Part shown: positions 1 to 8,700 of the stretch, piece by piece
Layout: each line of letters opens with the position of its first letter
Numbering within the stretch: position 1 is the first letter of the stretch
NCBI RefSeq assembly: GCF_002210285.1
Contig: NZ_MWQE01000002.1
Coordinates: 248,001-312,000, forward strand
Source: Fibrobacter sp. UWR2
GTDB lineage: Bacteria; Fibrobacterota; Fibrobacteria; Fibrobacterales; Fibrobacteraceae
Direction: 5' to 3'
Length of the DNA stretch: 64,000 bases
Position numbers and translations under genes: made by a program
Notes under the pieces: generated by a model
Told to the model about the DNA's origin: nothing
The model's database searches: none
The model's input: the letters and a program-made list of their open reading frames with translations, nothing else

Positions 1-457
1 AGACGAGAGCTACGTAGACAATGGTGAATACGAGGAAGGAATTGAGCTTTACGCGTTCGGCTACGGCACCGGACACGATTGTCGCGGCTGTGGCGGCGAA
101 CATGGCCTGGAAAAGCCAGTCGGCAAACAGCGTAAAGTGGCCGTTGTAGGCAGAGGTGAAGCTTGCCGGGTTGGCCCAGTCGCCAATGCCGAAGCCTGCG
201 AAACCGAGAATCCCGTTGAAGGTGCCCGGATACATGAGGCCAAAGCCGAGCAAGGCGTACATCGTGATACCGATGGCGGGGACCGCGATGTTCTTGAAGG
301 CAACGTTGGCGGCGCACTTCGCACGCACGAGACCCGCTTCAACGCAGGCGAATCCAAGACCCATGATGAACACCAGCATGGCGCTAATCATGATCCAGAT
401 GTTTTCTGTCATAAAGATGGCGTCGCTGACAGGTACGACTTGTGTAACTTCGTTCAT
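1..457 (-). CDS. amt: Ammonium transporter (Amt family), N-terminal part
   Basis: Inner-membrane channel that imports ammonium. Only the first 152 codons are inside the window; the gene runs off the left edge. The start ATG is at 457. The protein opens with hydrophobic segments containing the family motif EAGLVRAK, followed by a further segment with QAMFAATAAT and SGAVAER, which is the conserved Amt block. It begins 33 bases after the stop of the P-II gene, the usual glnK-amt pairing in which the P-II protein blocks the channel when nitrogen is plentiful. Family assignment is firm. Substrate is inferred from the family and the neighbour. Confidence 0.93.
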   Translation of the reverse strand, partial: MNEVTQVVPVSDAIFMTENIWIMISAMLVFIMGLGFACVEAGLVRAKCAANVAFKNIAVPAIGITMYALLGFGLMYPGTFNGILGFAGFGIGDWANPASFTSAYNGHFTLFADWLFQAMFAATAATIVSGAVAERVKLNSFLVFTIVYVALV

Positions 458-490
458 TGTTTAAATCCTTTGTGTTTGAATCCCTTGTGT

Positions 491-832
491 TTAACCAATC
501 GCATCCGATCCCGTTTCGCCGGTGCGGATTCTAATGCACTGTTCCAGGCTCGTGACGAAAATCTTTCCGTCGCCGATTTCGCCTGTGCGTGCGCCCGCGA
601 TAATCGCGTCGATGCAGGGCTGCACAAAGTCGTCGTTCACCGCGATCTTTAAGCAAATCTTCTTGAGCAAATTCACTTCGGTAACGACACCACGGAAGCG
701 TTGGTTATAACCCTTCTGCTGGCCGCAACCTAGAACGTTAGTGACAGACATCTTGAAAATGTTTTTCTCGTAAAGGGCTTGCTTTACAAGGTTTAGTCTT
801 TCGGGTTGGATATAAGCTGTAACGAGCTTCAT
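491..832 (-). CDS. glnK: P-II family nitrogen regulatory protein
   Basis: Small trimeric signalling protein (113 residues, normal length) that senses ATP/ADP and 2-oxoglutarate and controls ammonium transport. The T-loop entry GCGQQKG, the segment RFRG and the C-terminal signature [12 protein letters not shown] followed by RIRTGE are all present. Aligned by eye with E. coli GlnB, position 46 is Phe and position 51 is Thr, so the uridylylated Tyr51 is absent. This resembles P-II subfamilies with an EVNLLKK segment in place of the usual YxVxxLPK. It is the first gene of the operon with amt, and a sigma-54-type promoter lies about 45 bases upstream. Regulation by uridylylation is therefore unlikely; effector binding is inferred. 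Confidence 0.93.
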   Translation of the reverse strand: MKLVTAYIQPERLNLVKQALYEKNIFKMSVTNVLGCGQQKGYNQRFRGVVTEVNLLKKICLKIAVNDDFVQPCIDAIIAGARTGEIGDGKIFVTSLEQCIRIRTGETGSDAIG

Positions 833-876
833 GTTCCTATCCTTTGGTTGAGGTTATCTTGTTACGCCACACCCTA

Positions 877-892
877 TGCAAAAGCCATGCCA
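877..892 (-). promoter_or_regulatory. Sigma-54-type promoter of glnK-amt
   Basis: Read on the minus strand the site is TGGCATGGCTTTTGCA. It matches the -24/-12 consensus TGGCAYR-N4-TTGCA, with the invariant GG and GC dinucleotides exactly 12 bases apart. Expected transcription start is about 12 bases downstream, leaving a leader of roughly 30 nt before the ATG at 832. Sigma-54 control of glnK-amt operons is well established in other bacteria. It is inferred here because no rpoN or activator gene lies in the window. Confidence 0.72.
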
Positions 893-1142
893 AAATTTTT
901 GAAATCGTTGAAATCCTGCGAAAAACAATGAAAATTGCAAATAGTTTCTTGTTTTTTGTATAACGCGACGAGGACTCTGGTTTGGAGACTTTTACGTTTC
1001 TTATTCGCGTAATGGAAAAAATTCATAAAATGTAAAAGTCGTTTTTTGCGCTGAGAAATTTTTTAGTATAGGTGCAAGAGTTGAGCAAATCTGCCGTAGG
1101 GTTTTTCACTTTTTTGCAGAAAAATTTTCTTCTTTTTGTGCA
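893..1142. other. Intergenic region upstream of glnK and purF
   Basis: No gene is visible. The region is AT-rich. It holds one perfect 9-bp inverted repeat, GACTTTTAC at 987-995 and its complement at 1032-1040, with centres 45 bp apart. It could be an activator-binding pair for the sigma-54 promoter, but nothing in the sequence proves this. Confidence 0.4.
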
Positions 1143-1171
1143 TTGTTGAACGAGAATTTCGTTGCTATATT
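1143..1171 (+). promoter_or_regulatory. purF promoter
   Basis: TTGTTG at 1143-1148, a 17-bp spacer and TATATT at 1166-1171 form a sigma-70-type promoter. The predicted transcript starts near 1178 and gives a leader of about 80 nt. Confidence 0.6.
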
Positions 1172-1183
1172 TTTCCGCGTTCC

Positions 1184-1237
1184 GCTTCCCTGCTTGCATC
1201 CGTACGGATGGGCTGTGACCTTCGAGGTAGGGGAGGC
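1184..1237 (+). promoter_or_regulatory. Structured purF leader RNA (candidate Fibro-purF motif)
   Basis: A three-way junction can be drawn by hand. P1 pairs 1184-1191 (GCTTCCCT) with 1230-1237 (GGGGAGGC). P2 pairs 1197-1201 with 1206-1210 around a GTAC loop. P3 pairs 1218-1221 with 1225-1228. It lies between the predicted start of transcription and the Shine-Dalgarno sequence (AAAGAGG, about 1248-1254). From memory, a Fibrobacter RNA motif called Fibro-purF has been described ahead of purF. Position and lineage agree, but I could not compare with its covariance model. A cis-regulatory role in purine synthesis is inferred. Confidence 0.6.
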
Positions 1238-1257
1238 TTAAAATTCAAAGAGGCGAT

Positions 1258-2643
1258 ATGCTCGAAGAATTGCATGAAGAATGCGGCGTTATCGGAATCT
1301 ATAACGGAGATAACGTTGTTCGTAATGTCACCATGGGTCTCTACGCACTTCAGCACCGCGGTCAGGAAAGCGCTGGCTTCGCGGTAACGGATGGCGAAAA
1401 AGTCCGCGTCCGTAAATCCATGGGTCTGGTTTCCACGCTTTTAAGAGAACACAACGTCGATGAACTGCAGGGCTTTGCGGGCATCGGACATGTGCGCTAC
1501 AGCACCACAGGTGCAAGCACTCTTGCGAATGCTCAGCCGATCCTCGTGAGTTGCAAGTGGGGGCAGCTTGCCGTTGTGCATAACGGCAACATCACCAACG
1601 CGAACGAACTCCGCGCCGAGATGGAAGCCGATGGTCACATTTTCCAGACGACGTCTGATTCCGAAATCTTGCTACACGAAATCGCGCGCACTCATGCAGA
1701 TACTTTGGGCGAAGCCATCAAGAAGGCGATAATGAAATTTACCGGGAGCTTTTGCCTGGTGTTCATCAGCAAGGATACGATGTATGTCGCGCGCGACGGA
1801 TTCGGATTCCGCCCGCTTTCTATTGCCCGCATGGGGAAGGCCTGGTGTGTTGCAAGCGAAACCTGTGCGTTCGACCTGCTTGGCGCGAACTACGTGCGCG
1901 ATATCCAGCCGGGAGAATTCCTCACCATCACGAATAACGGTTTGCATTCCGAGCGCTTCACGCACAAGGAACGGCAGGCCCATTGCATTTTCGAATACAT
2001 CTACTTCAGTCGCCCGGATTCTGTAATCTTTGAACAGAGTTGCGACAAGGTGCGCCGCAAGATGGGCAAGCAGCTTGCGAAGGAATGCCCCGTCGATGCT
2101 GACATCGTTATTTCGGTGCCCGACAGCGCGACTACGGCGGCACTCGGCTATTCGCAGGCGAGCGGCATCCGTTTTGAGATCGGCCTGCTGCGTAACCATT
2201 ATGTGGGTCGCACCTTCATTGACCCCACGCAGAACGTACGCGAACAGAAAGTGAAACTCAAGTTCAACCCCATCGTTGGCGTGCTCAAGAACAAGCGCGT
2301 GTGTGTCGTCGAGGATTCCATCGTTCGCGGGACAACGCTGAAGATCCTGTCCAGGATGCTCCGTGACGCAGGTGCCCTAGAAGTTCATATCCGTATCGCT
2401 TCGCCTCCGGTAGCGCATCCGTGTTTCTTCGGGATGGATTTCCCGAGTCAGGGTGAACTTGCCGCAAGTTCCATGACCCCTGAAGAGATTGCCAAGATGC
2501 TGGGAGTCGAGAGTCTCGGTTACCTGAGCGTGGAGGGCATGAAGGAATGCACCGGTGAGGGCGAACATTACTGCGCCGCCTGCTTCGACAACGATTATCC
2601 TGATTATATCGGCAGTGACTACCACAAGACCCGCTGCGGTTAA
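1258..2643 (+). CDS. purF: Amidophosphoribosyltransferase
   Basis: Catalyses the first committed step of purine synthesis: PRPP plus glutamine to phosphoribosylamine. The protein has 461 residues. A short propeptide (MLEELHEE) precedes Cys9, the N-terminal nucleophile of the Ntn-type glutaminase domain, as in the Bacillus-type enzyme. The PRPP-binding motif VVEDSIVRGTT lies at about residues 349-359. Cys243, Cys389, Cys439 and Cys442 match the four ligands of the 4Fe-4S cluster of B. subtilis PurF, so an oxygen-sensitive iron-sulphur enzyme is likely in this anaerobe. The start at 1258 has an AAAGAGG ribosome site at the right distance. A structured leader lies upstream and a terminator directly follows. 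Confidence 0.97.
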   Translation: MLEELHEECGVIGIYNGDNVVRNVTMGLYALQHRGQESAGFAVTDGEKVRVRKSMGLVSTLLREHNVDELQGFAGIGHVRYSTTGASTLANAQPILVSCKWGQLAVVHNGNITNANELRAEMEADGHIFQTTSDSEILLHEIARTHADTLGEAIKKAIMKFTGSFCLVFISKDTMYVARDGFGFRPLSIARMGKAWCVASETCAFDLLGANYVRDIQPGEFLTITNNGLHSERFTHKERQAHCIFEYIYFSRPDSVIFEQSCDKVRRKMGKQLAKECPVDADIVISVPDSATTAALGYSQASGIRFEIGLLRNHYVGRTFIDPTQNVREQKVKLKFNPIVGVLKNKRVCVVEDSIVRGTTLKILSRMLRDAGALEVHIRIASPPVAHPCFFGMDFPSQGELAASSMTPEEIAKMLGVESLGYLSVEGMKECTGEGEHYCAACFDNDYPDYIGSDYHKTRCG

Positions 2644-2648
2644 GTTCT

Positions 2649-2675
2649 AGCCCACCCTTCGGGGTGGGCTTTTTT
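2649..2675 (+). terminator. Rho-independent terminator of purF
   Basis: AGCCCACCC (2649-2657), loop TTCG, GGGTGGGCT (2662-2670), then a T tract. It starts six bases after the stop codon. Confidence 0.92.
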
Positions 2676-2847
2676 ATGCGTTTTTTGGCGTGAAAAATCA
2701 CGCAATTATTCCCTTTTGCAATATTCTAGTGTATATTATCAACTTGTTTTGCCACAATTGTATCATGGCAAAAATGCTGAAATTGAAGAAATTTGGCCAA
2801 AAGTGCTTAAATTTTACAAAAAATTTGAATTTTGTATCATGAAACTA

Positions 2848-2876
2848 TTGCGTTTCGAAAAAAAAGAGTATATATT
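2848..2876 (+). promoter_or_regulatory. Promoter of the TIGR02147 operon (nearly leaderless)
   Basis: TTGCGT at 2848-2853, a 17-bp spacer and TATATT at 2871-2876. The ATG at 2886 follows after nine bases, so the predicted leader is about 3 nt and there is no Shine-Dalgarno sequence. Confidence 0.6.
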
Positions 2877-2885
2877 CAGTATTGT

Positions 2886-3725
2886 ATGAAACGTGTGATG
2901 GAATACCAGAATTTTCGCATCTATGTGCGTGACTTCTATACGGAGCGTAAGCGTAGTTCCGGTTTCACCTGGCGTGATTTTGCCAAGGCTGCCGGGTATT
3001 CCTCTCCGGTGTTTCTCAAGTTGGTCTGTGACGACAAGGCTAATTTGAGTGATGTGGGTATCGAACGTGTGGCCAATGCAATGGGCCTCACCGGTGCCGA
3101 CCTTCAGTATTTCCGCGTGCTGGTGAATTTCAACCAGGAAAAGGATTCCGCGAAGAAGAAGGAACTCTTCAAGGAACTCCGGGCCATCGCCAAGGATAAC
3201 GAGATGACTCTCGTGGGCGAGGACCAGTACGATTATTACGAATCGTGGATTAACCCTGTGTTGCGCGAATTGGTGCCGCAGGTTCCCGATGCCACACCGG
3301 CCCAGATGGCCGACATGCTCGCGTTCGATACGCAGGCAGCTGAAGTGAAGAAGGCGCTCAAGCTCCTGCAGAAGGTGGGGTTACTGGACAAGGATTCCGA
3401 AGGCCGTTACGAGCAGTCCTCCAAGGCCATTACCACCGGCAATATCGAAGTGGCGAGCCTTTCTGTGCGTGAGATGCATCGCCAAATGGGGCAACTCGCC
3501 GTGCGCTCCCTGGACGAAGTCCCCGTGAATGAGCGCGATGTCTCGGGCCTTACGATTGGTGTTTCTGAAGATGCATACTACCGTATAACGAAGGAAATTG
3601 AAGATTTCCGCCGTCGCATTGCATCTATTGTCATGCAGGATACGGATGAAGATCGCGTTTACCGCCTGAACGTCCAGCTTTTCCCGCTGACAAAGAAGAT
3701 TAAGAAGGGGGAGAAGAATGTTTAA
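2886..3725 (+). CDS. TIGR02147 family putative regulator
   Basis: A 279-residue protein of the TIGR02147 family, one of the large paralogous families of Fibrobacter. Hallmarks are the N-terminal block EYQNFRIYVRDFY and the helix-turn-helix-like segment FAKAAGYSSPVFLKLV with ANLSDVGIERVANAMGL. A central QYDYYESWINPVLREL, a winged-helix-like region ending in ITTGNIEVA, and the tail YRLNVQLFPLTK complete the match. The start at 2886 is chosen over the in-frame TTG at 2832 because it begins the conserved block and sits nine bases after a TATATT box. It overlaps the next gene by 8 bp. The DNA-binding role is inferred from the fold-like N-terminus; no target is known. Confidence 0.88.
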   Translation: MKRVMEYQNFRIYVRDFYTERKRSSGFTWRDFAKAAGYSSPVFLKLVCDDKANLSDVGIERVANAMGLTGADLQYFRVLVNFNQEKDSAKKKELFKELRAIAKDNEMTLVGEDQYDYYESWINPVLRELVPQVPDATPAQMADMLAFDTQAAEVKKALKLLQKVGLLDKDSEGRYEQSSKAITTGNIEVASLSVREMHRQMGQLAVRSLDEVPVNERDVSGLTIGVSEDAYYRITKEIEDFRRRIASIVMQDTDEDRVYRLNVQLFPLTKKIKKGEKNV

Positions 3726-5121
3726 CTTCAAGCACATATCCTTGTGTGCAGCAGGGCTAGCGTTCGGCCTCGCCGGTTTGCATTTTGTGGCTTGTACAAC
3801 CGAAGTTGCGAACGGTGTTAGCGAGGAGACGAATACTGTTGCGGGAATCCTGATGGACGGCTCCGGAAAGGCTGTCGCCGGAGTCCCGGTTTGTGCCCGT
3901 CATTTCATGTTCGATACGATCTCGGTAGTTGATACGACAGATTCCGATGGCAAGTTTGGGCTTGCGATTAGCCGCCAGGGACAGTACGGCTTGAGCGCTA
4001 GCAAGGATAAGTTTGCCTATTACGGTACTATTAACTACGACGGTTCTGAGGTGAACGTCTCTGCGACGCTCGAAAAGACGGGGAAGGTGGAAGGCGAAAT
4101 TTACCTGCGTCAGGATACCGCTGCTGCGGGTGTCAAGGTCTACATTCCGGGTTCCCCGTGGGAAACGGAAACCGACAAGGATGGCGCCTTTACCCTCAAG
4201 AACGTTCCTGTCGGAGTCCTGCCGCTACTTGCGAAGTCTCCGGACCCGATTCACTTTGTTGATGCTGTCTATGTCGTGAGTGTTTCGCAGAAGTCTACCA
4301 GTTTCCGCGGGCCCATACCTACGGGCATGTTTGAATACTTCGCGCAGTCTACCGTCGAGGAAGAACCGGTTGACGATATCGTGAATAACATTGATGCGGT
4401 CGGTTCTGCAGAACTGCTGTTCCCGCTTTCTCCGGAATACGGGCTCAGAAGCTGGTGGCCGATGGACTACCTCGCCGATGCCGGAAAGGACACGAAGAAG
4501 GTGAACGATGCGCGTGGCGGTACCGATGGTATTCTGCTCTATGGCGTGGATTCGCTCGAGGAAGGGGCTACGGAGAAGGCGCTTGCGCTCTATGGTAGCG
4601 ACCAGTTCGGTGTTATCGAGGGCGAACGCAGCATTCTCGACAGTGCGAAGGCATTGACGCTCGAAGCCTGGATCCGCCTGGAAAAACCGAGTTCGAAGAA
4701 CTACCGCATGAACCTTATCGGCAAGCTCGGTTTCGGCTCCAGCGAAGACAAGGACGTATTCAGCCTGGCTCTCGTGCAGGGCGAATGCGGCCGCAAGAAT
4801 GTTTCGCTCGGGTTCTTTATCGCGGACGGCTCCAGCAATTCGCTTGATTGCGAAGATGCTGCCTTCGTGGATTACAAGCTCTTTGATGAATGGGTGTATG
4901 TGACAGCGGTATGGGATGGGAATACTTCTGCGTTATACGTTAATGGGGTAAAGGTGGCCGACAAGGCTGTCTCGGTAACGCAGATAGGTGTTTCTTCCGA
5001 GCCGATATTCTTCGGCAAGGAATCCGTAAATCTCAAACTAGACGATGTTCGGTTGAGTACTTCGGCCATAGGAGAATCCGATGTGCTCTACCGTTACTAT
5101 CTCAAGGGAGGTGCCATATGA
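3718..5121 (+). CDS. Lipoprotein with carboxypeptidase-regulatory-like and LamG domains
   Basis: A 467-residue exported lipoprotein. A hydrophobic signal peptide ends in the lipobox HFVAC, about residue 26. Residues about 40-115 and 118-180 look like two carboxypeptidase-regulatory-type beta-sandwich repeats (AGILMDGSGKAVAGVPV; GKVEGEIYLRQDT). Residues about 245-460 form a LamG/concanavalin-like domain with LTLEAWIRLE, WVYVTAVWDG and LKLDDVRLS. LamG domains often bind carbohydrate or protein surfaces; a role at the cell surface, perhaps in substrate adhesion, is inferred. It is translationally coupled to the regulator upstream (8-bp overlap) and to the PAS protein downstream (ATGA overlap). 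Confidence 0.85.
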   Translation: MFNFKHISLCAAGLAFGLAGLHFVACTTEVANGVSEETNTVAGILMDGSGKAVAGVPVCARHFMFDTISVVDTTDSDGKFGLAISRQGQYGLSASKDKFAYYGTINYDGSEVNVSATLEKTGKVEGEIYLRQDTAAAGVKVYIPGSPWETETDKDGAFTLKNVPVGVLPLLAKSPDPIHFVDAVYVVSVSQKSTSFRGPIPTGMFEYFAQSTVEEEPVDDIVNNIDAVGSAELLFPLSPEYGLRSWWPMDYLADAGKDTKKVNDARGGTDGILLYGVDSLEEGATEKALALYGSDQFGVIEGERSILDSAKALTLEAWIRLEKPSSKNYRMNLIGKLGFGSSEDKDVFSLALVQGECGRKNVSLGFFIADGSSNSLDCEDAAFVDYKLFDEWVYVTAVWDGNTSALYVNGVKVADKAVSVTQIGVSSEPIFFGKESVNLKLDDVRLSTSAIGESDVLYRYYLKGGAI

Positions 5122-5627
5122 TCGACAACGAAAACAACCTCGACATCGCTCGCTTCGAAGTCAACCAGAGCGGTCGTATTCTTTCGGGAAACAAGCGGTT
5201 CTGCCGCATGTTCGGGTTCTCCGAATCCGAAGTCGTGTGGCATTACATTACCGATTGCTACCGTTATCACGGCGACTGGGAAACCTTCAGCAGCTGTGAC
5301 AACCTTTCGCAGACGAAGTTCATCTTCCGCATGCGCAACCGTAAGGGCCGTAGTTTCAAGTGCTGCCTCTCGCGTGAAGTTGTGCAGGACGAAAATGGCA
5401 GGGTGACCTTCCGCAATACCGTGAGCCGCCTCGGCGAACCCGTGCTTGCCAAGGAAGTCCCGCATGTCGAAGAGAGCCGTTCCGTGGTGTTCATCAACAA
5501 GTGTGCCCACTGTGGGGAACAGGTTCGCGTAAATTCGCTTGCCGAAACCCGCATGCGCGTGCTTTGCGATGCCTGTGCCGCGAAGGCTTACCCGGAAGCG
5601 TTCAACCTCGCTGCGGCTCAGGTGTAG
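5118..5627 (+). CDS. PAS-like sensor protein with C-terminal zinc ribbon
   Basis: A 169-residue cytoplasmic protein. Residues about 8-105 read as a PAS fold (FEVNQSGRILSGNKRFCRMFGFSESEV, split by eye, then FRMRNRKGRSF and VQDENGRVTF). The C-terminal quarter has CAHC and CDAC pairs 26 residues apart, a likely zinc ribbon. There is no kinase, GGDEF or HTH output domain, so it probably signals through a partner. The ATGA start overlaps the stop of the LamG lipoprotein. The order regulator, surface lipoprotein, sensor suggests a small regulatory circuit. The function is unknown. Confidence 0.7.
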   Translation: MIDNENNLDIARFEVNQSGRILSGNKRFCRMFGFSESEVVWHYITDCYRYHGDWETFSSCDNLSQTKFIFRMRNRKGRSFKCCLSREVVQDENGRVTFRNTVSRLGEPVLAKEVPHVEESRSVVFINKCAHCGEQVRVNSLAETRMRVLCDACAAKAYPEAFNLAAAQV

Positions 5628-5665
5628 TTAGATTTCTCGCTCTTCTAGAGCGATTTGGAGGGGAA

Positions 5666-5701
5666 AAAAACAAATGCCCTGTAATATGGGCATTTGTTTT
5701 T
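5666..5701. terminator. Bidirectional terminator
   Basis: A perfect 14-bp inverted repeat, AAAAACAAATGCCC at 5666-5679 and its complement at 5688-5701 around an 8-nt loop, with A/T tracts on both sides. It serves the convergent genes ending at 5627 and 5721. Confidence 0.93.
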
Positions 5702-5720
5702 CATATTTCATGAAAGGGCG

Positions 5721-8700
5721 TTATTTCACCGTAATCATCGGGCTCGTTTCGCTCAGTAGGTAGTCCCATTCCTCGCGAATCTTGTTGTATTCGCTCGGGT
5801 CGGCGTACAGCGCGAACGTCGTCCAGTTGATGGAGGCCTGGGCCCCTGCGCTTACGCCCTTCTCGAAGCTCACGTAGTCCACGTCGCGGGCGAGTGCCTT
5901 CGGGCCGACAACATTCACGCTCTTCCCGTCAGCCGCCTTCACGGTGAGGCTGTAGTGGAACTGCGTCTCGTGCGGCATGCGGATGGGGTGGTGGCGCTTT
6001 GCGACCTTGGGCATCTTGAAGAGGCTGCGCTCCCAAACGTTGGGGAACCGCCCCTTCATTTCGCCGCCCTGCCCGAAGTACGCCTTGGACCCGTAGGTGG
6101 TAACGAGAACGAGAGGCTTGTTGAAGTCGCCCAGGTTCTTGATTTCGACCTTCGAGATGTTTACATCCGGGATTCCCTGCGACATGAAGTCTTCCATCAG
6201 CTTTTCCTGCTCCTTGACTTCGCGACCGTAGAACTTGTTGCGAATCGCCGAAGCAAACTTGCCTTCGAGTGTTACGGAATCGCGGAATTCGCAGGTGCCG
6301 TCGTTCCCGATAAAGAGCCTGTGGTCAATCGCAATCTTGTGTTCCTGGTTGTCTTCGAGAATTGGCGTCTGCGTCACGCGGCTGTTCTCGCCGTCGATGA
6401 TGAGGGCCACCTTGCCTTCCATGTCGAGCGGAACGGGGCGGTCGTTGCCCGTCTTGTCGGTCGCGTCAATCCACATTTCGCTTATGCGGTCCTGCTTGGG
6501 CACGTAGAGAATCATGTGGTTGAATTGCTGGATGGTCGGCAGCTGCGAGAAGCCTTCTTCGGTGAGATGGATGGCCGTGAGGTAACTCTTGACGCCGATG
6601 GTCGCGAGCATTTCCTTGAGGAGGAGCGCCATGTCTTTGCAGTCGCCGCGGCGTTCCTTTAGTGTCACTTCGGCAGTCTGCGGGATAAGGCTGTGCCCGC
6701 CGAATCGGATGTCGCGGTAGCGGATGTCATGGCGCACGAAGTTCGCGATGGCCTTCACGGCCTCGTTCCCGAGCTTGTTGCCTTTAACTTCGAACGCCTT
6801 CTCGCGCACGCTCACAGCCTGCTTGAACTGGTGCTTGATGAGGTTCTGGTAGTCTTCGCCGACTTCCTTCCACTGCTGCTTGCCGGTGAGCATCAGGCCT
6901 GCGCCAAAATCGCGGTACACGGGCATGTAGAGTTCCTTGCGCGTAACGACCGGGCTCTCGATTTTCCATTCGCGCCCGCCCTTGATGTTCTCGCGCTCGA
7001 GCGGTCCGTATTCCTCGGTGGTGAACGCGTTCGTGTCGGCGTACACGCGGAATATGGACTGGCCCACGGGAACGTCCTTGCTGCTCACGAAGTCGGTGTA
7101 GGGGATCATGCCCTTCGCCTCGATGGCGGTGCGGCTGAACTGCAGGTAGATGAAGTCGCCCGGTGCGAGTTCCGAGAGCGGAAAGTGCGCCATCTGGCTT
7201 TCGTTCTTGCCGCCGATTTCGGTTGCGTAGGTGATGTAGGCTCCGTTCAGGCTTGCCTTCTGTTTCAGGTTCCAGTTGCTGTCGTACACTTCAAGCGCGT
7301 TGAGGAATATGCGGTCGTAGCCCGGCAAAAAGTCGAATGTGAACTCGCGGTAGATGGCGGCACCGCGCACGTCGAGGATTTCCATGAGCATTTCTTCGCT
7401 CCTGCTCCACGGCTGGTTCTTTTCGGCCTTCAGGCATTCCTTGCGGTAGTGGACCACGGCGGGGAAGTCTCCTTCGACGGCTTCCTGCTTGGCCTTTGTG
7501 CTGAGGAGACTCTTGAGATTCGCGGTACGTTCTTCCACGGGTGTGATAGGTTTCTGCAACGTGCGGTTGTCGGCCTTGCCCAAGAATGCCTTCGTGGCAC
7601 TTAGGTAACTCTTCGCGTCTTCGTTATCCGGCTTGAGCGAGAGCGCCTTGGTGAGGGCCTTTTCTGCCTCGCGGTAGTTGTGGCTGTAGAAGAGGATCTT
7701 GCCGTGCATGGTCCAGAGCTTGTAATCGTTCTTGTCCTTCAGGAGCGTCTCTTCGCTGATGGCGCGGGCTTCCTCGTAGCGGCCAAGGAATACGAGCGCG
7801 TCCATGAGCGTTTCGCCAAGGTCCTTGCTCATGCCGAACCTGCCGCGGATGCCGTAGAGGATTTCGACGGCTTCGGCGTACTGGTCGAGGCCCATGTAGG
7901 TCTTTGCGAGGTACACGCCCAGGCGGCTGCTCGGTTGCGTGTCGTAGAGGCGTTGCACCACAACAAGCGATTGGTGGCGCTGTCCGAGGCCCCAGAGGGC
8001 GTCGCTCAGGTTGATGACGTATTCGGGGTTGTTCGGTGTGAACTGGAGGGCCGCTTCCGCACATTCGCGGGCGTGGCTGTAGTCGAACAGGACTTCGTAC
8101 ATTTCGCCCAAAATAGAGAGAAGCTTGCCGTTCTTGCGTACGAGCGGCATCTGGCTTGTAAAGTAGGCGATGCCCGGGCCGTAAAGTTCCTTCATCTGGT
8201 AGATAAACCCGCAGTTCACGAGATAGAGCGGTTCTTCGGGGTCCATCTTGTTCGCGCGTTCAAAGTAGCTGAGCGCCACGAGCGGCTGGTCTTCCACAAG
8301 GCGGAGGATGCCCACCTGGTTCATCACGGCGGCGTTGAATTTGTTCTGCTTTTGGTCGTCCTTGATTTCGGGTACAGCTCCGGTCTTCAAACCTTCAATA
8401 GCGTTATCGATGGCCTTCGCATATTTCTTCTGCGTTGCGCCCTGCGTCCAGGCGGCAATCAAGATTCCGCGGCCGTTCTCGTAGAAGAACCTTCCCTTGT
8501 AGGCGAAATCGAAATTCCCGACCATGTGGGTGAGCGTGAATTCCTGGGCGTAGCGGTCGCCGACCTTCACGCGGCGCGCATCGAGGGTCTTGTTGTTCGG
8601 GTCTACGCCCAGGCGGGTGAGGAGCACCTTGAACATATCCTGCTGGTTAATCACGTCGGGCGGGAGGATGGCTCCATATACGAATAGCGAGACTTCCTCA

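Noticed and set aside
2832..2885. TTG start for the TIGR02147 gene
   Set aside because: The 18 extra codons cover the promoter and are not conserved-looking; ATG 2886 fits the family start.
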